NCBI RefSeq assembly: GCF_012641475.1
Contig: NZ_JABAIL010000001.1
Coordinates: forward strand, 496,001-560,000
DNA from: Flammeovirga agarivorans
Lineage (GTDB): Bacteria; Bacteroidota; Bacteroidia; Cytophagales; Flammeovirgaceae
Direction of reading: 5' to 3'
Length of the DNA: 64,000 bases
Both the position numbers and the translations under genes were made by a program. Within the stretch, counting starts at the first letter, position 1. The number at the start of each line of letters is the position of its first letter. Positions 17,153-26,217 of the stretch are shown in pieces. The notes under the pieces were generated by a model. The model was given only the letters and a program-made list of their open reading frames with translations. It did no database searches and had not been told where the DNA came from.

Positions 17153-18373
17153 ATGAATAAATTAAAAAATAAATTAAAGTACGTTGGCGCTGGTCTGCTT
17201 GTAACAGTCGGTTTTATTGATCCAGGAAACTGGGCAACAAATGTAGAAGCGGGTAGTACATATGGTTATTCCTTATTATGGGTAATTACATTGTCCACAA
17301 TAATGTTGATTGTTTTCCAGCATAATTCGGCTCATTTGGGTATTGCAAGTGGTTATTGTTTATCTGAATCTATAGGTAAATATATTCGTAAGCCATGGAA
17401 ACAAATTTGGATAATTTCAGCAATTGGAGCAGCAATTTGTACTGCTTTGGCAGAGCTTTTAGGTGGAGCGATAGCCTTACAGATGTTGTTTGATATACCC
17501 ATCAAAGCAGGAGCAGTGATGACAGGTATTCTAGTGATTACCGCTCTATTTGGTAGATCTTATGAAAAAGTAGAAATATGGATTGTGGGCATGGTTTCGA
17601 TCATAGGGTTTGGATTTATTGTAGAATTGAATTTGGTCGATGTGGATTGGACAGCGTCTGCAGTTTCTTCTGTTCTTCCAACAATACCAATGGGTTCCGG
17701 TATTTTGATATTAGGCTTACTTGGTGCTGTTGTGATGCCTCATAATATGTTTTTACATTCTGATATTATACAGCAACAGCATTATTTCGATCAATCTGAG
17801 GTTGTCATCAAAAAGAAACTAAAATCGGAGTTTAAAGATACGATGCTTACCATGGTTATCGGTTGGGTGATTAACTCTGCTATGATTATTGTTGCAGCGG
17901 CGGCTTTCTACAATCATGTTGAAGTCACCGATTTGGTACAAGCAGAAAAGTTATTGGAACCTATAGCCGGTAAAGCATCTTCAATCATTTTTGCTGTCGC
18001 CTTATTATTAGCAGGGGTTTCTTCTTCTGTGACTGCAGGTATGGCAGGTGGTACTATTTATTCTGGACTGTATCAAAAATCTTATGATAGTAATGATAAA
18101 GATTCAAGAATTGGGATTCTTATTACCATACTTGGAGGAGTAATTCTAATCTTTTTTATAGGAGACCCTTTTCAGGCTTTGATCTATTCGCAGATGATGT
18201 TAAGCTTTCAGTTACCTATCACAATAATCTTATTGATATACCTAACTTCCTCAAAAAAGGTGATGGGTAAATTCATCAATAAAGGACTCGAAAAATATGC
18301 ACTTTATTTCTTTGCATCTGTTGTCATCTTTCTCAATGTTTTGATTCTCATTCTTCAATTTACAGGAAGCTAA
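17153..18373 (+). CDS. mntH: Nramp family divalent metal transporter (Mn2+/Fe2+)
   Basis: 406 residues with about eleven membrane helices. The metal-site motifs are present: DPGNW in helix 1 (Asp23, Asn26) and MPHN with Met195 in helix 6. Retained Met is typical of Mn/Fe Nramps rather than the Mg-transporting group. It imports Mn2+ or Fe2+ with protons across the inner membrane. A strong AAAGGAG precedes the start. The CDF transporter gene begins 9 bp downstream, so they are almost surely co-transcribed. Confidence 0.9.
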   Translation: MNKLKNKLKYVGAGLLVTVGFIDPGNWATNVEAGSTYGYSLLWVITLSTIMLIVFQHNSAHLGIASGYCLSESIGKYIRKPWKQIWIISAIGAAICTALAELLGGAIALQMLFDIPIKAGAVMTGILVITALFGRSYEKVEIWIVGMVSIIGFGFIVELNLVDVDWTASAVSSVLPTIPMGSGILILGLLGAVVMPHNMFLHSDIIQQQHYFDQSEVVIKKKLKSEFKDTMLTMVIGWVINSAMIIVAAAAFYNHVEVTDLVQAEKLLEPIAGKASSIIFAVALLLAGVSSSVTAGMAGGTIYSGLYQKSYDSNDKDSRIGILITILGGVILIFFIGDPFQALIYSQMMLSFQLPITIILLIYLTSSKKVMGKFINKGLEKYALYFFASVVIFLNVLILILQFTGS

Positions 18374-18382
18374 ATCATACTT

Positions 18383-19267
18383 ATGGAAAAGAAAATAGAT
18401 AAAAAAAAGGAGACATTAAAAGCGAGTATGTTTAGCATTATCGGTAATACGCTTTTGGCAGGGATTAAAGGTACAGCTGGAGTTTTAGGGCATTCCTATG
18501 CTTTGATTGCCGATGCTATAGAATCAACAACTGATATTGTTTCTTCTATTATCGTATTGTTTGGTGTACAATATGCTCAGAAAAGCCCTGACGTAAAACA
18601 CCCTTATGGTTATGGGAAAATAGAACCTGTGATGACCATTTTTATTGGTTTACTATTGGTTTTTTCTGGTTGCTTTATTGGGTATAATAGTATCGAAAAT
18701 ATAGTATCGCCAGAAGTAATGGTACCTGAAAAGTGGACGTTATTTGTTATAGGTCCTATTATTCTTTGGAAAGAATTGTCTTTTCAGTGGGTGATGAGGA
18801 AAGCGAAGAAAACTCAAAGTACTTCATTAAAAGCAGATGCTTGGCATCATAGAGCAGATGCAGTAACGTCACTAACTGCTTTTATAGGTATCTCCATATC
18901 ATTGTACTTTGGAGAAAGTTTCCATCATGCTGATAGCTATGCAGCATTGTTTGCAGCAGCGTTTATTTTATGGAATAGTTATAGGTTAATTAAGCCAGCT
19001 GTGGATGAACTATTGGACAAACAAATCTACAATAGTGTGATAGACCATATTGGTCAGATTGCTAAACGCAACAAGCAAATAGACAATATGGAAAAATGCT
19101 TGGTGAGAAAATCAGGTATGTTTTATAGTATTGACCTACATATTAGAGTCAACCCAAGGTTTACAGTAAAAAAAGGCCATGAGATTGCTCATGAATTGAA
19201 GCATGAGATAATGAGTGAAATCCCCAATATCATTGATGTTTTAATCCATGTGGAGCCCACCTATTAG
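18383..19267 (+). CDS. Cation diffusion facilitator (metal efflux) protein
   Basis: 294 residues with six membrane helices and a C-terminal cytoplasmic ferredoxin-like domain. Signature segments: ADAIESTTDIVSS (Glu47/Asp51 where Asp-x3-Asp is common), HPYGYGKIEP, and the second metal site WHHRADAVTS (His-x3-Asp). CDF proteins export Zn, Fe, Mn or Co in exchange for protons. Pairing with an Nramp importer in one operon suggests manganese or iron homeostasis; the metal is not determined. The 3' end overlaps the convergent nuclease gene by 4 bp. Confidence 0.88.
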   Translation: MEKKIDKKKETLKASMFSIIGNTLLAGIKGTAGVLGHSYALIADAIESTTDIVSSIIVLFGVQYAQKSPDVKHPYGYGKIEPVMTIFIGLLLVFSGCFIGYNSIENIVSPEVMVPEKWTLFVIGPIILWKELSFQWVMRKAKKTQSTSLKADAWHHRADAVTSLTAFIGISISLYFGESFHHADSYAALFAAAFILWNSYRLIKPAVDELLDKQIYNSVIDHIGQIAKRNKQIDNMEKCLVRKSGMFYSIDLHIRVNPRFTVKKGHEIAHELKHEIMSEIPNIIDVLIHVEPTY

Positions 19268-19971
19268 ATTCTCTTTTTAAATGATCTAAGGTTTATCGCT
19301 TGTTCGATCAATTCAGGTGTGTCAGCTAATTTCTTTAATAAAATATCAGCTTTTTCTTTTCCAGCTTTTAAATAGGGATCATCTTTTTCCCATTCCAATC
19401 GGAATAATCTACCTTTAGAAACTTTACTTACGCCAATAACTCTTGCAATTGGTGCTTCAAGTGGGATATTGTAAAAAGCGATTTGTCGATCGAAATCATT
19501 TCTTAAAACTTGCTTTTCAAAAGCATCTCTCCATGTTCTTGAAGTCGTTTTTAAATCTACGACAACTTCGCCTTCAATAAATAAATCGGGCTTGGCTTTA
19601 CATTCAAGTCCTGTGATGGGGTCTTTCCAAAATACACATTTTTCAATTTGTACTTTAGGATGTTCTAGAAGCTCTGAAAGCAACGGATAATTTAGTGCCG
19701 TTTTAGCGATTCTATCAATTCGTGATGCTTGTTTGTCTGGAACTCTTTTACCCATTTGTTCCCATACATGAGGTTCAAGTATTGCGGCATGCAACATCGT
19801 TCCTTCCCTTAATGCTTTTTTAGGAGTATGTGGTTGTTTACCCAATAGTAATAATTGAGCATTTTTAATATCTGTATTGGCTAAAGCAGGATGGTTTCTG
19901 TATTCTGCTTCTTCCATTTCTATAATTTCGTAGGGAACTGTTGACATATTTATGGAATGAATGAAACGCAA
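19264..19971 (-). CDS. RecE-like PD-(D/E)xK nuclease, chromosomal orphan
   Basis: 235 residues resembling the putative exodeoxyribonuclease VIII / DUF3799 nuclease family: ALREGTMLHAAILEP (conserved Gly-x3-His block), CKAKPDLF...VVDLKTT (the PD and DxK catalytic motif) and a downstream DRQIAFYN. RecE relatives degrade double-stranded DNA 5'-3' and normally work with a RecT annealase in phages. No recT or phage gene is near, so the role is unclear. A -7-like CATCTTTG lies upstream on the minus strand near 19976. Confidence 0.7.
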   Translation of the reverse strand: MRFIHSINMSTVPYEIIEMEEAEYRNHPALANTDIKNAQLLLLGKQPHTPKKALREGTMLHAAILEPHVWEQMGKRVPDKQASRIDRIAKTALNYPLLSELLEHPKVQIEKCVFWKDPITGLECKAKPDLFIEGEVVVDLKTTSRTWRDAFEKQVLRNDFDRQIAFYNIPLEAPIARVIGVSKVSKGRLFRLEWEKDDPYLKAGKEKADILLKKLADTPELIEQAINLRSFKKRI

Positions 19972-20146
19972 AGATGCATTACTAAAAAAAGACTATCAAG
20001 AAAGATGTTGTCAATTCTGAGATTATTAGATTTCATTCATTATTTCCATAGAAATCTGATTTTATAAGGATTAAAAAATCCGTACTTTTAAGGTATCAAA
20101 AATTGAAAAAGAATAACTTTTATCTGCTTTATTCAAAGCGAAATAT

Positions 20147-21214
20147 ATGGCATTAATCAGTAAGAAAAAGGTTCCATATCCAGTAACTGAACCTCTAGAA
20201 TACTTCTTAGATCAATATGATAGGGTGTCTCCTGTAAATATCAAATACGAAGATCTATGTCGTTTTAATAGTGCAATTCCATTATACGATTCCAATGGAG
20301 AAGATACACTGTGGATTACAGTATTCTACGCTCAAGAAGACATGGAGGAGCTGTATAAAACACTGAAAAAATTATATGCTTCATTAAGAGCAGATGGTAA
20401 CCTTACAGTCATGGAACACCTTTTTATTGATAGGGTAGACATGTGTACGTATGGTAATACTAAGCCTTTTAGAATTAGAGTAGTTAACCGTATAAATGAT
20501 AACTTCGACTACTTTTATGTGAAAGTAGCGGATGCATCACGTATTTACGGATTAGAGTTAGAAGATATACTTTCTCCAAATAAAGTAAGTTACCTAGTTA
20601 CTGATCAAACGCTTATTGAAGAGCATATTCCAGGTATACCAGGAGATATGTTTATCAATAGCTACTTGGAGGATGGTCATCAAAATAAAACCCGTTTAAC
20701 GAAAGAATTTGTTAAGTTCAACGAACGTTGTTTTGTACAACTACTAGGAGACATGCACTCTTCGAACTGGGTAGTTTTAATGGTGCCGGATTTTGATGAA
20801 ATTAACTATAGAATCCGACCAATTGACTTTGATCAGCAAAGTTATGAGGGAAGAAGAAATATATACATGCCTCAATTCTATCGTCAGAACAACTCTATAT
20901 TAAAACTGATGATGGGTAAAATCTCTTGGGAGTCTGTACGACAGTATCAAGCCGAGGAACGTTTTATGATTGCGACAAGGGTGATGGGCTTTAGACATAG
21001 AGCAAAAGACATTCTAAAGACGATGCGTAAAGACATTATTGCTCCAAAAGAAAATGTGATGTCTCTTCGACAAGACCTGTCAGATCATTACAAAAGTTCT
21101 AGGTTCCTTAAGTGTGAGAATATGGGAGAGATAGTCACTGAGTCTATCGAGCATGTATTAAGAAGGCAAGATAAATACAAGGATATGTTTGATTTCCAAT
21201 CTCCATATACTTAG
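20147..21214 (+). CDS. Kinase-like protein of unknown function
   Basis: 355 residues, no signal or membrane segment. Its middle has the hallmarks of the protein-kinase-like fold: FYVKVAD with Lys126 (beta-3 lysine position), LLGDMHSSN with Asp202 and Asn207 spaced as in HxDxxxxN catalytic loops, and PIDFDQ with Asp227/229 in the metal-binding DFG/DFD position. This most resembles aminoglycoside-phosphotransferase or HipA-like kinases, but I do not recognise the subfamily, and the substrate is unknown. Single gene with a strong terminator behind it. Confidence 0.55.
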   Translation: MALISKKKVPYPVTEPLEYFLDQYDRVSPVNIKYEDLCRFNSAIPLYDSNGEDTLWITVFYAQEDMEELYKTLKKLYASLRADGNLTVMEHLFIDRVDMCTYGNTKPFRIRVVNRINDNFDYFYVKVADASRIYGLELEDILSPNKVSYLVTDQTLIEEHIPGIPGDMFINSYLEDGHQNKTRLTKEFVKFNERCFVQLLGDMHSSNWVVLMVPDFDEINYRIRPIDFDQQSYEGRRNIYMPQFYRQNNSILKLMMGKISWESVRQYQAEERFMIATRVMGFRHRAKDILKTMRKDIIAPKENVMSLRQDLSDHYKSSRFLKCENMGEIVTESIEHVLRRQDKYKDMFDFQSPYT

Positions 21215-21218
21215 AAAT

Positions 21219-21255
21219 AAAAAAGGAGAGTACACTAATTGTACTCTCCTTTTTT
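21219..21255. terminator. Bidirectional terminator
   Basis: A perfect 16-bp stem (21219-21234 / 21240-21255, core GGAGAGTACA) with a 5-nt loop and A6/T6 ends, between the convergent kinase-like gene and gldH. Confidence 0.9.
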
Positions 21256-21257
21256 AT

Positions 21258-21779
21258 TTATTCTGCAATCTCAATACGATAACCTATTCCCATAATTCCT
21301 TCTAGTGAATCAGGTCTCATATAGTGACTTATATTCAATTGATAACTTCCTTCTTCAGGGAATTTCATTTTCTTTTTTAATAGCAGAGGATGATTATAAA
21401 CTGCACCAGTACTACTATTGCCTAAAGAGTTTTCTACTTCTCCAAAAGGTTCGCCCGTCTTCACTTCAAACAGCTGAAAGTCCGACATTTTATTAGCGAT
21501 TAAGGTATCAGCAGCCAATGAATCTGCAGAGGTTAATTGATACTTTAGATAGATATTCTGAAAAGGATAATTCTCAGTATTTCTAACATAAGCGATCAAG
21601 TTGTATGCTTGACTTTTGTCTTCAATATCAAATTGAAAGGAAGCGATAGAATCTACCGGCCAAATCTCTTGATTGTAATCTACATATTCTTCATTTACCC
21701 TATTGGCATCACAAGAGAATAACAACGAGGCAACGAAAAGGCTACAAACAAATTGAAATAAATGATTCAGCTTAGTCAT
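21258..21779 (-). CDS. gldH: Gliding motility lipoprotein GldH
   Basis: 173 residues from MTKLNHLFQFVCSLF: signal peptide ending in lipobox LLFSC. The mature protein matches GldH (VDYNQEIWPVDSIASFQFD, NYPFQNIYLKYQLT, a final HYMRPDSLEGIMGIGYRIE). GldH is a lipoprotein needed for gliding in Flavobacterium, linked to the GldKLMN/T9SS machinery. The long in-frame extension to 22178 is rejected: it is a shadow of the low-complexity tail of the upstream gene. Start and upstream stop overlap as ATGACTAA (21772-21779), so translation is coupled. Confidence 0.88.
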   Translation of the reverse strand: MTKLNHLFQFVCSLFVASLLFSCDANRVNEEYVDYNQEIWPVDSIASFQFDIEDKSQAYNLIAYVRNTENYPFQNIYLKYQLTSADSLAADTLIANKMSDFQLFEVKTGEPFGEVENSLGNSSTGAVYNHPLLLKKKMKFPEEGSYQLNISHYMRPDSLEGIMGIGYRIEIAE

Positions 21780-23229
21780 TATTGTTAGGTCTTTTACGTC
21801 TTTTTCCTTTGAAATTTGGTTTGAAAGAACGCTTTTGTCCTTCTTTTTTAGGAGCATTCTTAGGGTTTGTATTCTGCTGTTTCTTTCCTTCAGGAGTTGC
21901 CCCTTGATTTTGTTTCTGTTGGCTTGACTTCTGATTCGGATTGTTTTTGGCAGAAGGGTTGTTTCCCTTTTTAGGTCCATTTTTAGCCTGCTGCTTTTGT
22001 GGTTGAGGAACCTTAGGTCCCTTGTTTTGTGGTTGTCCACCTTTTTTGTTAGCAGGTTGATTTTTTGGTCCCTGTTTTTTCCTGTTGTCTTTTTGTTGAG
22101 GTTGTTGTTTTCCTCCTTTTTGATCACCGCCTTTTTTCTTGTTGCGTGATTTTTTAGGAGAGATAGGTTGCTTGTCAAGAATAGAACTTAATTTCTGTTC
22201 TTGTAAAGCAAGTGATTTATCTACATTGTCCTCTTCTAAAGTTTCAGGGAATTTCCCTTTAGCGTTCATCTTAGTGACTTCATCTACACGCTCTGTAGAG
22301 ATGACATGCCATGTAGTTTCACCTTGGAAACTAAACCACATACGCTTACGGAAAATATCTACTTTTTGAAGTTGTGCTTCACCTTTTTGAGTTTGAAGAT
22401 TTTTATCAATCATTGGAATATCTACCAATGCATCAATGTATGTTTCTAACTCGTAGTTTAGACAACATTTCAAACGTCCACATTGCCCAGATAACTTACT
22501 AGGGTTCAATGATAGGTTTTGATACCTAGCTGCTGATGTAGAAACACTCTTAAATTCAGTTAGCCATGTAGAGCAACATAATTCTCTACCACAAGAACCA
22601 ATACCACCTAAACGGCTGGCTTCCTGACGTAAAGAAATCTGACGCATTTCTACTCGGATTTTAAACTCGCTGGCCAATACTTTAATCAGTTGACGGAAAT
22701 CGACTCTGTCATCTGCAGAATAGTAAAATGTAGCTTTAGAATTGTCTGCTTGAAAATCAACATCAGACAATTTCATATCAAGATTTAAGTCCTGAATGAT
22801 TTCACGAGTTTTATAGAGAGTAGGTATCTCTCTATTTTTTACCATAGCTAACTTTTCCAAGTCTTTTGGAGTAGCATGGCGAAGAATTGATAAGATGTTT
22901 TCGTCGTCTTCAATTCCTTTTTTGATCATTTGTAGATGTACAAGGTCTCCTTGTAAACTAACATGACCAATATGATGACCGTTTCCAGTATCTACAACAA
23001 GAGGGTCTCCAGTATATATTTCAAGGTGTTGGTCATTTTTGAAATAACCTTTTCTACCACCTTTGAATTTTATTTCTACTATATTAAAACGTTGCGATGA
23101 CGGCAAATCCATGTCGCCAAGCCAATCAAAAGCGTTTAGTTTACTACATCCGCCCGAGCGGCAATCACCATTGCTTCCACAGCCTGTCGGCACTCCACAC
23201 GCCACCGTTGAACACGATTGACATCCCAT
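21772..23229 (-). CDS. ricT: RicT/PSP1-domain protein with long basic low-complexity tail
   Basis: 485 residues. N-terminal Cys-rich segment (MGCQSCSTVACG, CGSNGDC, GGC), then a PSP1 domain with CGRELCCSTW and CGRLKCCLNYE, the cysteines that bind iron-sulfur clusters in the Bacillus RicT (YaaT) complex. From about residue 345 a tail of Lys, Gln, Asn, Pro and Gly repeats follows (many PKK, QKQ, NKK units), likely disordered and RNA-binding. RicT in Bacillus works in RNA processing with RNase Y; the Bacteroidota role is not settled. The pairing with gldH is common in the phylum. Confidence 0.8.
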   Translation of the reverse strand: MGCQSCSTVACGVPTGCGSNGDCRSGGCSKLNAFDWLGDMDLPSSQRFNIVEIKFKGGRKGYFKNDQHLEIYTGDPLVVDTGNGHHIGHVSLQGDLVHLQMIKKGIEDDENILSILRHATPKDLEKLAMVKNREIPTLYKTREIIQDLNLDMKLSDVDFQADNSKATFYYSADDRVDFRQLIKVLASEFKIRVEMRQISLRQEASRLGGIGSCGRELCCSTWLTEFKSVSTSAARYQNLSLNPSKLSGQCGRLKCCLNYELETYIDALVDIPMIDKNLQTQKGEAQLQKVDIFRKRMWFSFQGETTWHVISTERVDEVTKMNAKGKFPETLEEDNVDKSLALQEQKLSSILDKQPISPKKSRNKKKGGDQKGGKQQPQQKDNRKKQGPKNQPANKKGGQPQNKGPKVPQPQKQQAKNGPKKGNNPSAKNNPNQKSSQQKQNQGATPEGKKQQNTNPKNAPKKEGQKRSFKPNFKGKRRKRPNNND

Positions 23230-23376
23230 AATCTATATATTTATACTATCTGTCGATAGGTTCGGCAACCTAGCCTGAATGCAATTTAGCATTTAATCAT
23301 TTAACAGCACCTTTCCCATGAAATTTATGTGGAAAAATGCTGTTAATATAAAATTTGATAGAGAAAGTAATCATTG

Positions 23377-23841
23377 TTACTCCTCGTCGTTTTTAAGCTC
23401 AAAAGGAACAAATTCTCCTACATCATGTCCAAATTTATGCAGTTCTCTGATAATGGACGAACTTAGATGTGAGTATTCAGGAGAAGTGTAAATAAAAATA
23501 GTGTCTAAGCCATTAATGTGTCTATTGGCTTGAGCAATACTATTTTCATATTCAAAGTCTGTTGTATTACGAAGACCTCTAAGTAATACATGGGCACCTA
23601 AGTCTTTAGCAACCTTAGCGGTAAGATCTTGGTAAAGTATAACTTTTATTTGAGGGTTATCACTGAAGTGTTCTTCAATTAGATCTTTCATTTTTTCGGC
23701 AGGGAAAAATCTCTTCTTTTTAGAGTTGTGACCTATGCCAATGATGATTTCATCAAAAAGTTGAGCACCTCGAAGTGCAATATCTTCATGCCCTTTTGTG
23801 AAAGGGTCAAAAGTTCCAGGGAAAAAAGCTATTCTTTTCAT
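23377..23841 (-). CDS. coaD: Phosphopantetheine adenylyltransferase
   Basis: 154 residues, full length. Penultimate step of coenzyme A synthesis: 4'-phosphopantetheine + ATP to dephospho-CoA. Nucleotidyltransferase motif TFDPFTKGHEDI, RGLRNTTDFEYE, and the C-terminal YSHLSSSIIRE. Overlaps the upstream DUF3822 gene by 4 bp (ATGA), so the two are translationally coupled. Confidence 0.96.
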   Translation of the reverse strand: MKRIAFFPGTFDPFTKGHEDIALRGAQLFDEIIIGIGHNSKKKRFFPAEKMKDLIEEHFSDNPQIKVILYQDLTAKVAKDLGAHVLLRGLRNTTDFEYENSIAQANRHINGLDTIFIYTSPEYSHLSSSIIRELHKFGHDVGEFVPFELKNDEE

Positions 23842-24716
23842 CGATTTAATTTCATATTACCAATAATGTCAACTGCTGAATATTCTTCAGGTTCTTGATC
23901 AAATTGGTAAGCAAAACGAACATCTGATGGTCTAGTACCTAAATGTACTTTACTAATAAATTGTCTTAAAGTTTTGATCGACTCATCATCATTTTTGATC
24001 TCCCCCCAAATATATAAGGGAACATCTTTGGCTGACAATTTCAGTTCATCAATAACAAAAAGTACGAAGTATAATAAATCTTGAGGTGTTTTGTATTTGA
24101 AGGTGTTCGCAAATTCAATGCTATTGTCCTCCTTACATTTAATCACCTGAAGCGTATTACTGTCAATATAACAGTGTATAGCATTGTTATCTTTTTCAAT
24201 TGCTTCAATCATAAAACTTTCTGAGCTATGATTATAAGTGATTTCAGAGTTGCTATACATTTCTTTTAACCATTCTTCTAACTCGATAGGTACTGCAAAC
24301 GTAATGTTGGCATCAAAAGGAGTAGAGTGGTTATAAACACGGTCTTTCTTTTTATTAAACTTAGAAGTCAGTGTTAATGCATTTTCTCCAGCTTCATTGT
24401 CTGAAATACCTGATGGTAAATAGGCGAATGTTGGTAAGGCAGAGATGATATGTACGTTTTTCCAAAACGCAGCATTCAAGAAAGAGTGTTTCTGCACAAT
24501 ATTATGCAGATTGACAATTAGAGCAGTAGTATTGAGTGCAGGATCATAGATATATGATTCCAGAGCAAGGCACTCATTGTTTTCGGCATCATATACCCCA
24601 ATAGCCAAACAGCTTTGATGTATTCTCAAATGCAAGCTGTAATCAGCAAGTTGAGCAACATCAAAGCTGTCTGAATGTACGGAGTATCTGACTGATTCAA
24701 ATAGCAGATCTTCCAA
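23838..24716 (-). CDS. DUF3822-like protein
   Basis: 292 residues, cytoplasmic. In size, position just before coaD and overall pattern (LRIHQSCLAIGVYDAENNECLALESY; ALPTFAYLPSGI near the middle; IWGEI near the end) it resembles the Bacteroidota DUF3822 family, whose fold recalls the actin/ASKHA-like pilus protein group. No activity is known. Its ends touch both neighbours (2 bp from the gene upstream, 4-bp overlap with coaD). Confidence 0.65.
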   Translation of the reverse strand: MEDLLFESVRYSVHSDSFDVAQLADYSLHLRIHQSCLAIGVYDAENNECLALESYIYDPALNTTALIVNLHNIVQKHSFLNAAFWKNVHIISALPTFAYLPSGISDNEAGENALTLTSKFNKKKDRVYNHSTPFDANITFAVPIELEEWLKEMYSNSEITYNHSSESFMIEAIEKDNNAIHCYIDSNTLQVIKCKEDNSIEFANTFKYKTPQDLLYFVLFVIDELKLSAKDVPLYIWGEIKNDDESIKTLRQFISKVHLGTRPSDVRFAYQFDQEPEEYSAVDIIGNMKLNR

Positions 24717-24718
24717 TT

Positions 24719-25330
24719 TTATTCCCAGTTACCTGAAGTTGTAGCTTCACTTAATGAACCAAACTTAAGAAGTCTTCTTGTAGGAGATGCATTTGATTCT
24801 TTACGTTGTTTATCACGAGGGAATCTATCTACTACTTCGATAACAGCTACAGTAGCGTTACCCTTCTTAATTTTATCGGCAGAAAGTTCAAATTCTTTTC
24901 CATTTTTACCAGGGATTAATTTCAATTTAGCAGCACTAAAAGTACCGAAATCCTCCACTGGGAAAATTTTCTCTCTAACTTGGATTGCATCGATTGTGTC
25001 ATATTCGATACGAACAGAGTCAGTACGAGTATAATATAAAGGATCATCCTTAGTACGAGCTTGGATAATTTCCTTTTTAGATACGTTGTACAATGAATCG
25101 TTATCAATGAACATTGCTAAAGTATCCCAAGAAGCTGTATATTCTTTGTATCGTTGGAAGTATGCTGTTTCAGCATCACGAATCATTTTTAAGCTTCTAA
25201 TCACGTTTTTCTCAGAAACACGGATTTCTTCAGATTCTTTAATTGTGTCAAAAACACTGTGGTATAATGAATAACCCAGGAAAAGTACCACTGGGATCAT
25301 TAAAAGTGTAAGTATTTTTGTTTTTGTCAT
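24719..25330 (-). CDS. Conserved single-pass membrane protein, unknown
   Basis: 203 residues with one N-terminal membrane helix (ILTLLMIPVVLFLGYSLYHSVF) followed by a periplasmic part. The start of that part (IRSLKMIRDAETAYFQRYKEYTASWDTLAMFI) is like the post-helix region of type IV pilin-like proteins, including a small-residue/Tyr pattern. No prepilin cleavage site is evident. First gene of the DUF3822-coaD operon. Confidence 0.6.
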   Translation of the reverse strand: MTKTKILTLLMIPVVLFLGYSLYHSVFDTIKESEEIRVSEKNVIRSLKMIRDAETAYFQRYKEYTASWDTLAMFIDNDSLYNVSKKEIIQARTKDDPLYYTRTDSVRIEYDTIDAIQVREKIFPVEDFGTFSAAKLKLIPGKNGKEFELSADKIKKGNATVAVIEVVDRFPRDKQRKESNASPTRRLLKFGSLSEATTSGNWE

Positions 25331-25542
25331 TTCTCTAAGAGTTTGTTGTAATCTTGCTGCGAACTAAATACTATTTATAATCAAAATAAACGATATGATT
25401 TTAATAAATCATAATGACATTTTTATCAACATATCAATTTTGACCAAGGCAAATTTAATTAGAAAAGTGATAAAAAATAATTCCGTTAACCTAAAACTTG
25501 TTACGATAACGCGTTAAAATGACTTTTTTTTGCAAATAGTCT

Positions 25543-26181
25543 CTAAAAGTTATCTAAATCAAAAGTTTTAGCTATATCCTTCTTCTTTTGTTTAACAACT
25601 TTTATGTTTATTTCATATCTATTTAGGGGTTCTCCGTCATCATCGATCTCTAAATCAGCAATCTTTTCTACAACATCCATTCCTTTGATAACTCTTCCAA
25701 AAACGGTATAACTGCCATCTAAATGATGTGCGCCCTCTTTGGCCTCAACAATATAGAATTGGGAGCCACTCGAAGATTTACTTGGGTTGATTTCATCATT
25801 TTGTCGGGCAGCACCAACAGCGCCATAATCATGTACTAGCTCGTCTGTAAACTCACTATTGATAGTATAGCCAGGATTTCCAATGCCAATACGTGTGGAG
25901 TCTCCATCGGATCTAGTGTTAGGGTCACCACCTTGTATCATAAATCCTTTTAAAACTCTATGGAATGTTGTGCCATTATAAAAGCCTTCTTGAGCAAGTT
26001 TTAGAAAATTCTTTTTATGCTCAGGGGTTTTATCAGAAAGTAATAATACAATTTCTCCATAATCAGAAGTGATAATGGCTAATTGGTCTTTTCCTCTTAG
26101 TTTTTTACTCTTTTGAGCAGCTACTTCAGAAAAACTGAAAAAACACAATAGAAGGGTGATATATAATGGGATAGAACGCAT
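25543..26181 (-). CDS. Secreted cyclophilin-type peptidyl-prolyl isomerase
   Basis: 212 residues with a signal peptide (MRSIPLYITLLLCFFSFSEVAA). The cyclophilin core is present: NGTTFHRVLKGFMIQGGDP with the active-site Arg, GSQFYIV, and SYTVFGRVIKGMDVVEKI. It catalyses proline isomerisation, probably in the periplasm. A divergently oriented VanZ gene begins 36 bp away. Confidence 0.92.
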   Translation of the reverse strand: MRSIPLYITLLLCFFSFSEVAAQKSKKLRGKDQLAIITSDYGEIVLLLSDKTPEHKKNFLKLAQEGFYNGTTFHRVLKGFMIQGGDPNTRSDGDSTRIGIGNPGYTINSEFTDELVHDYGAVGAARQNDEINPSKSSSGSQFYIVEAKEGAHHLDGSYTVFGRVIKGMDVVEKIADLEIDDDGEPLNRYEINIKVVKQKKKDIAKTFDLDNF

Positions 26182-26217
26182 ATTTTTGCGGCTTGATATG
26201 ATTATACAAAATTTGTA

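Noticed and set aside
21780-22178. N-terminal extension of gldH by 133 residues
   Set aside because: It is a frame shadow of the low-complexity tail of the ricT-like gene; the signal peptide and lipobox begin at 21779.
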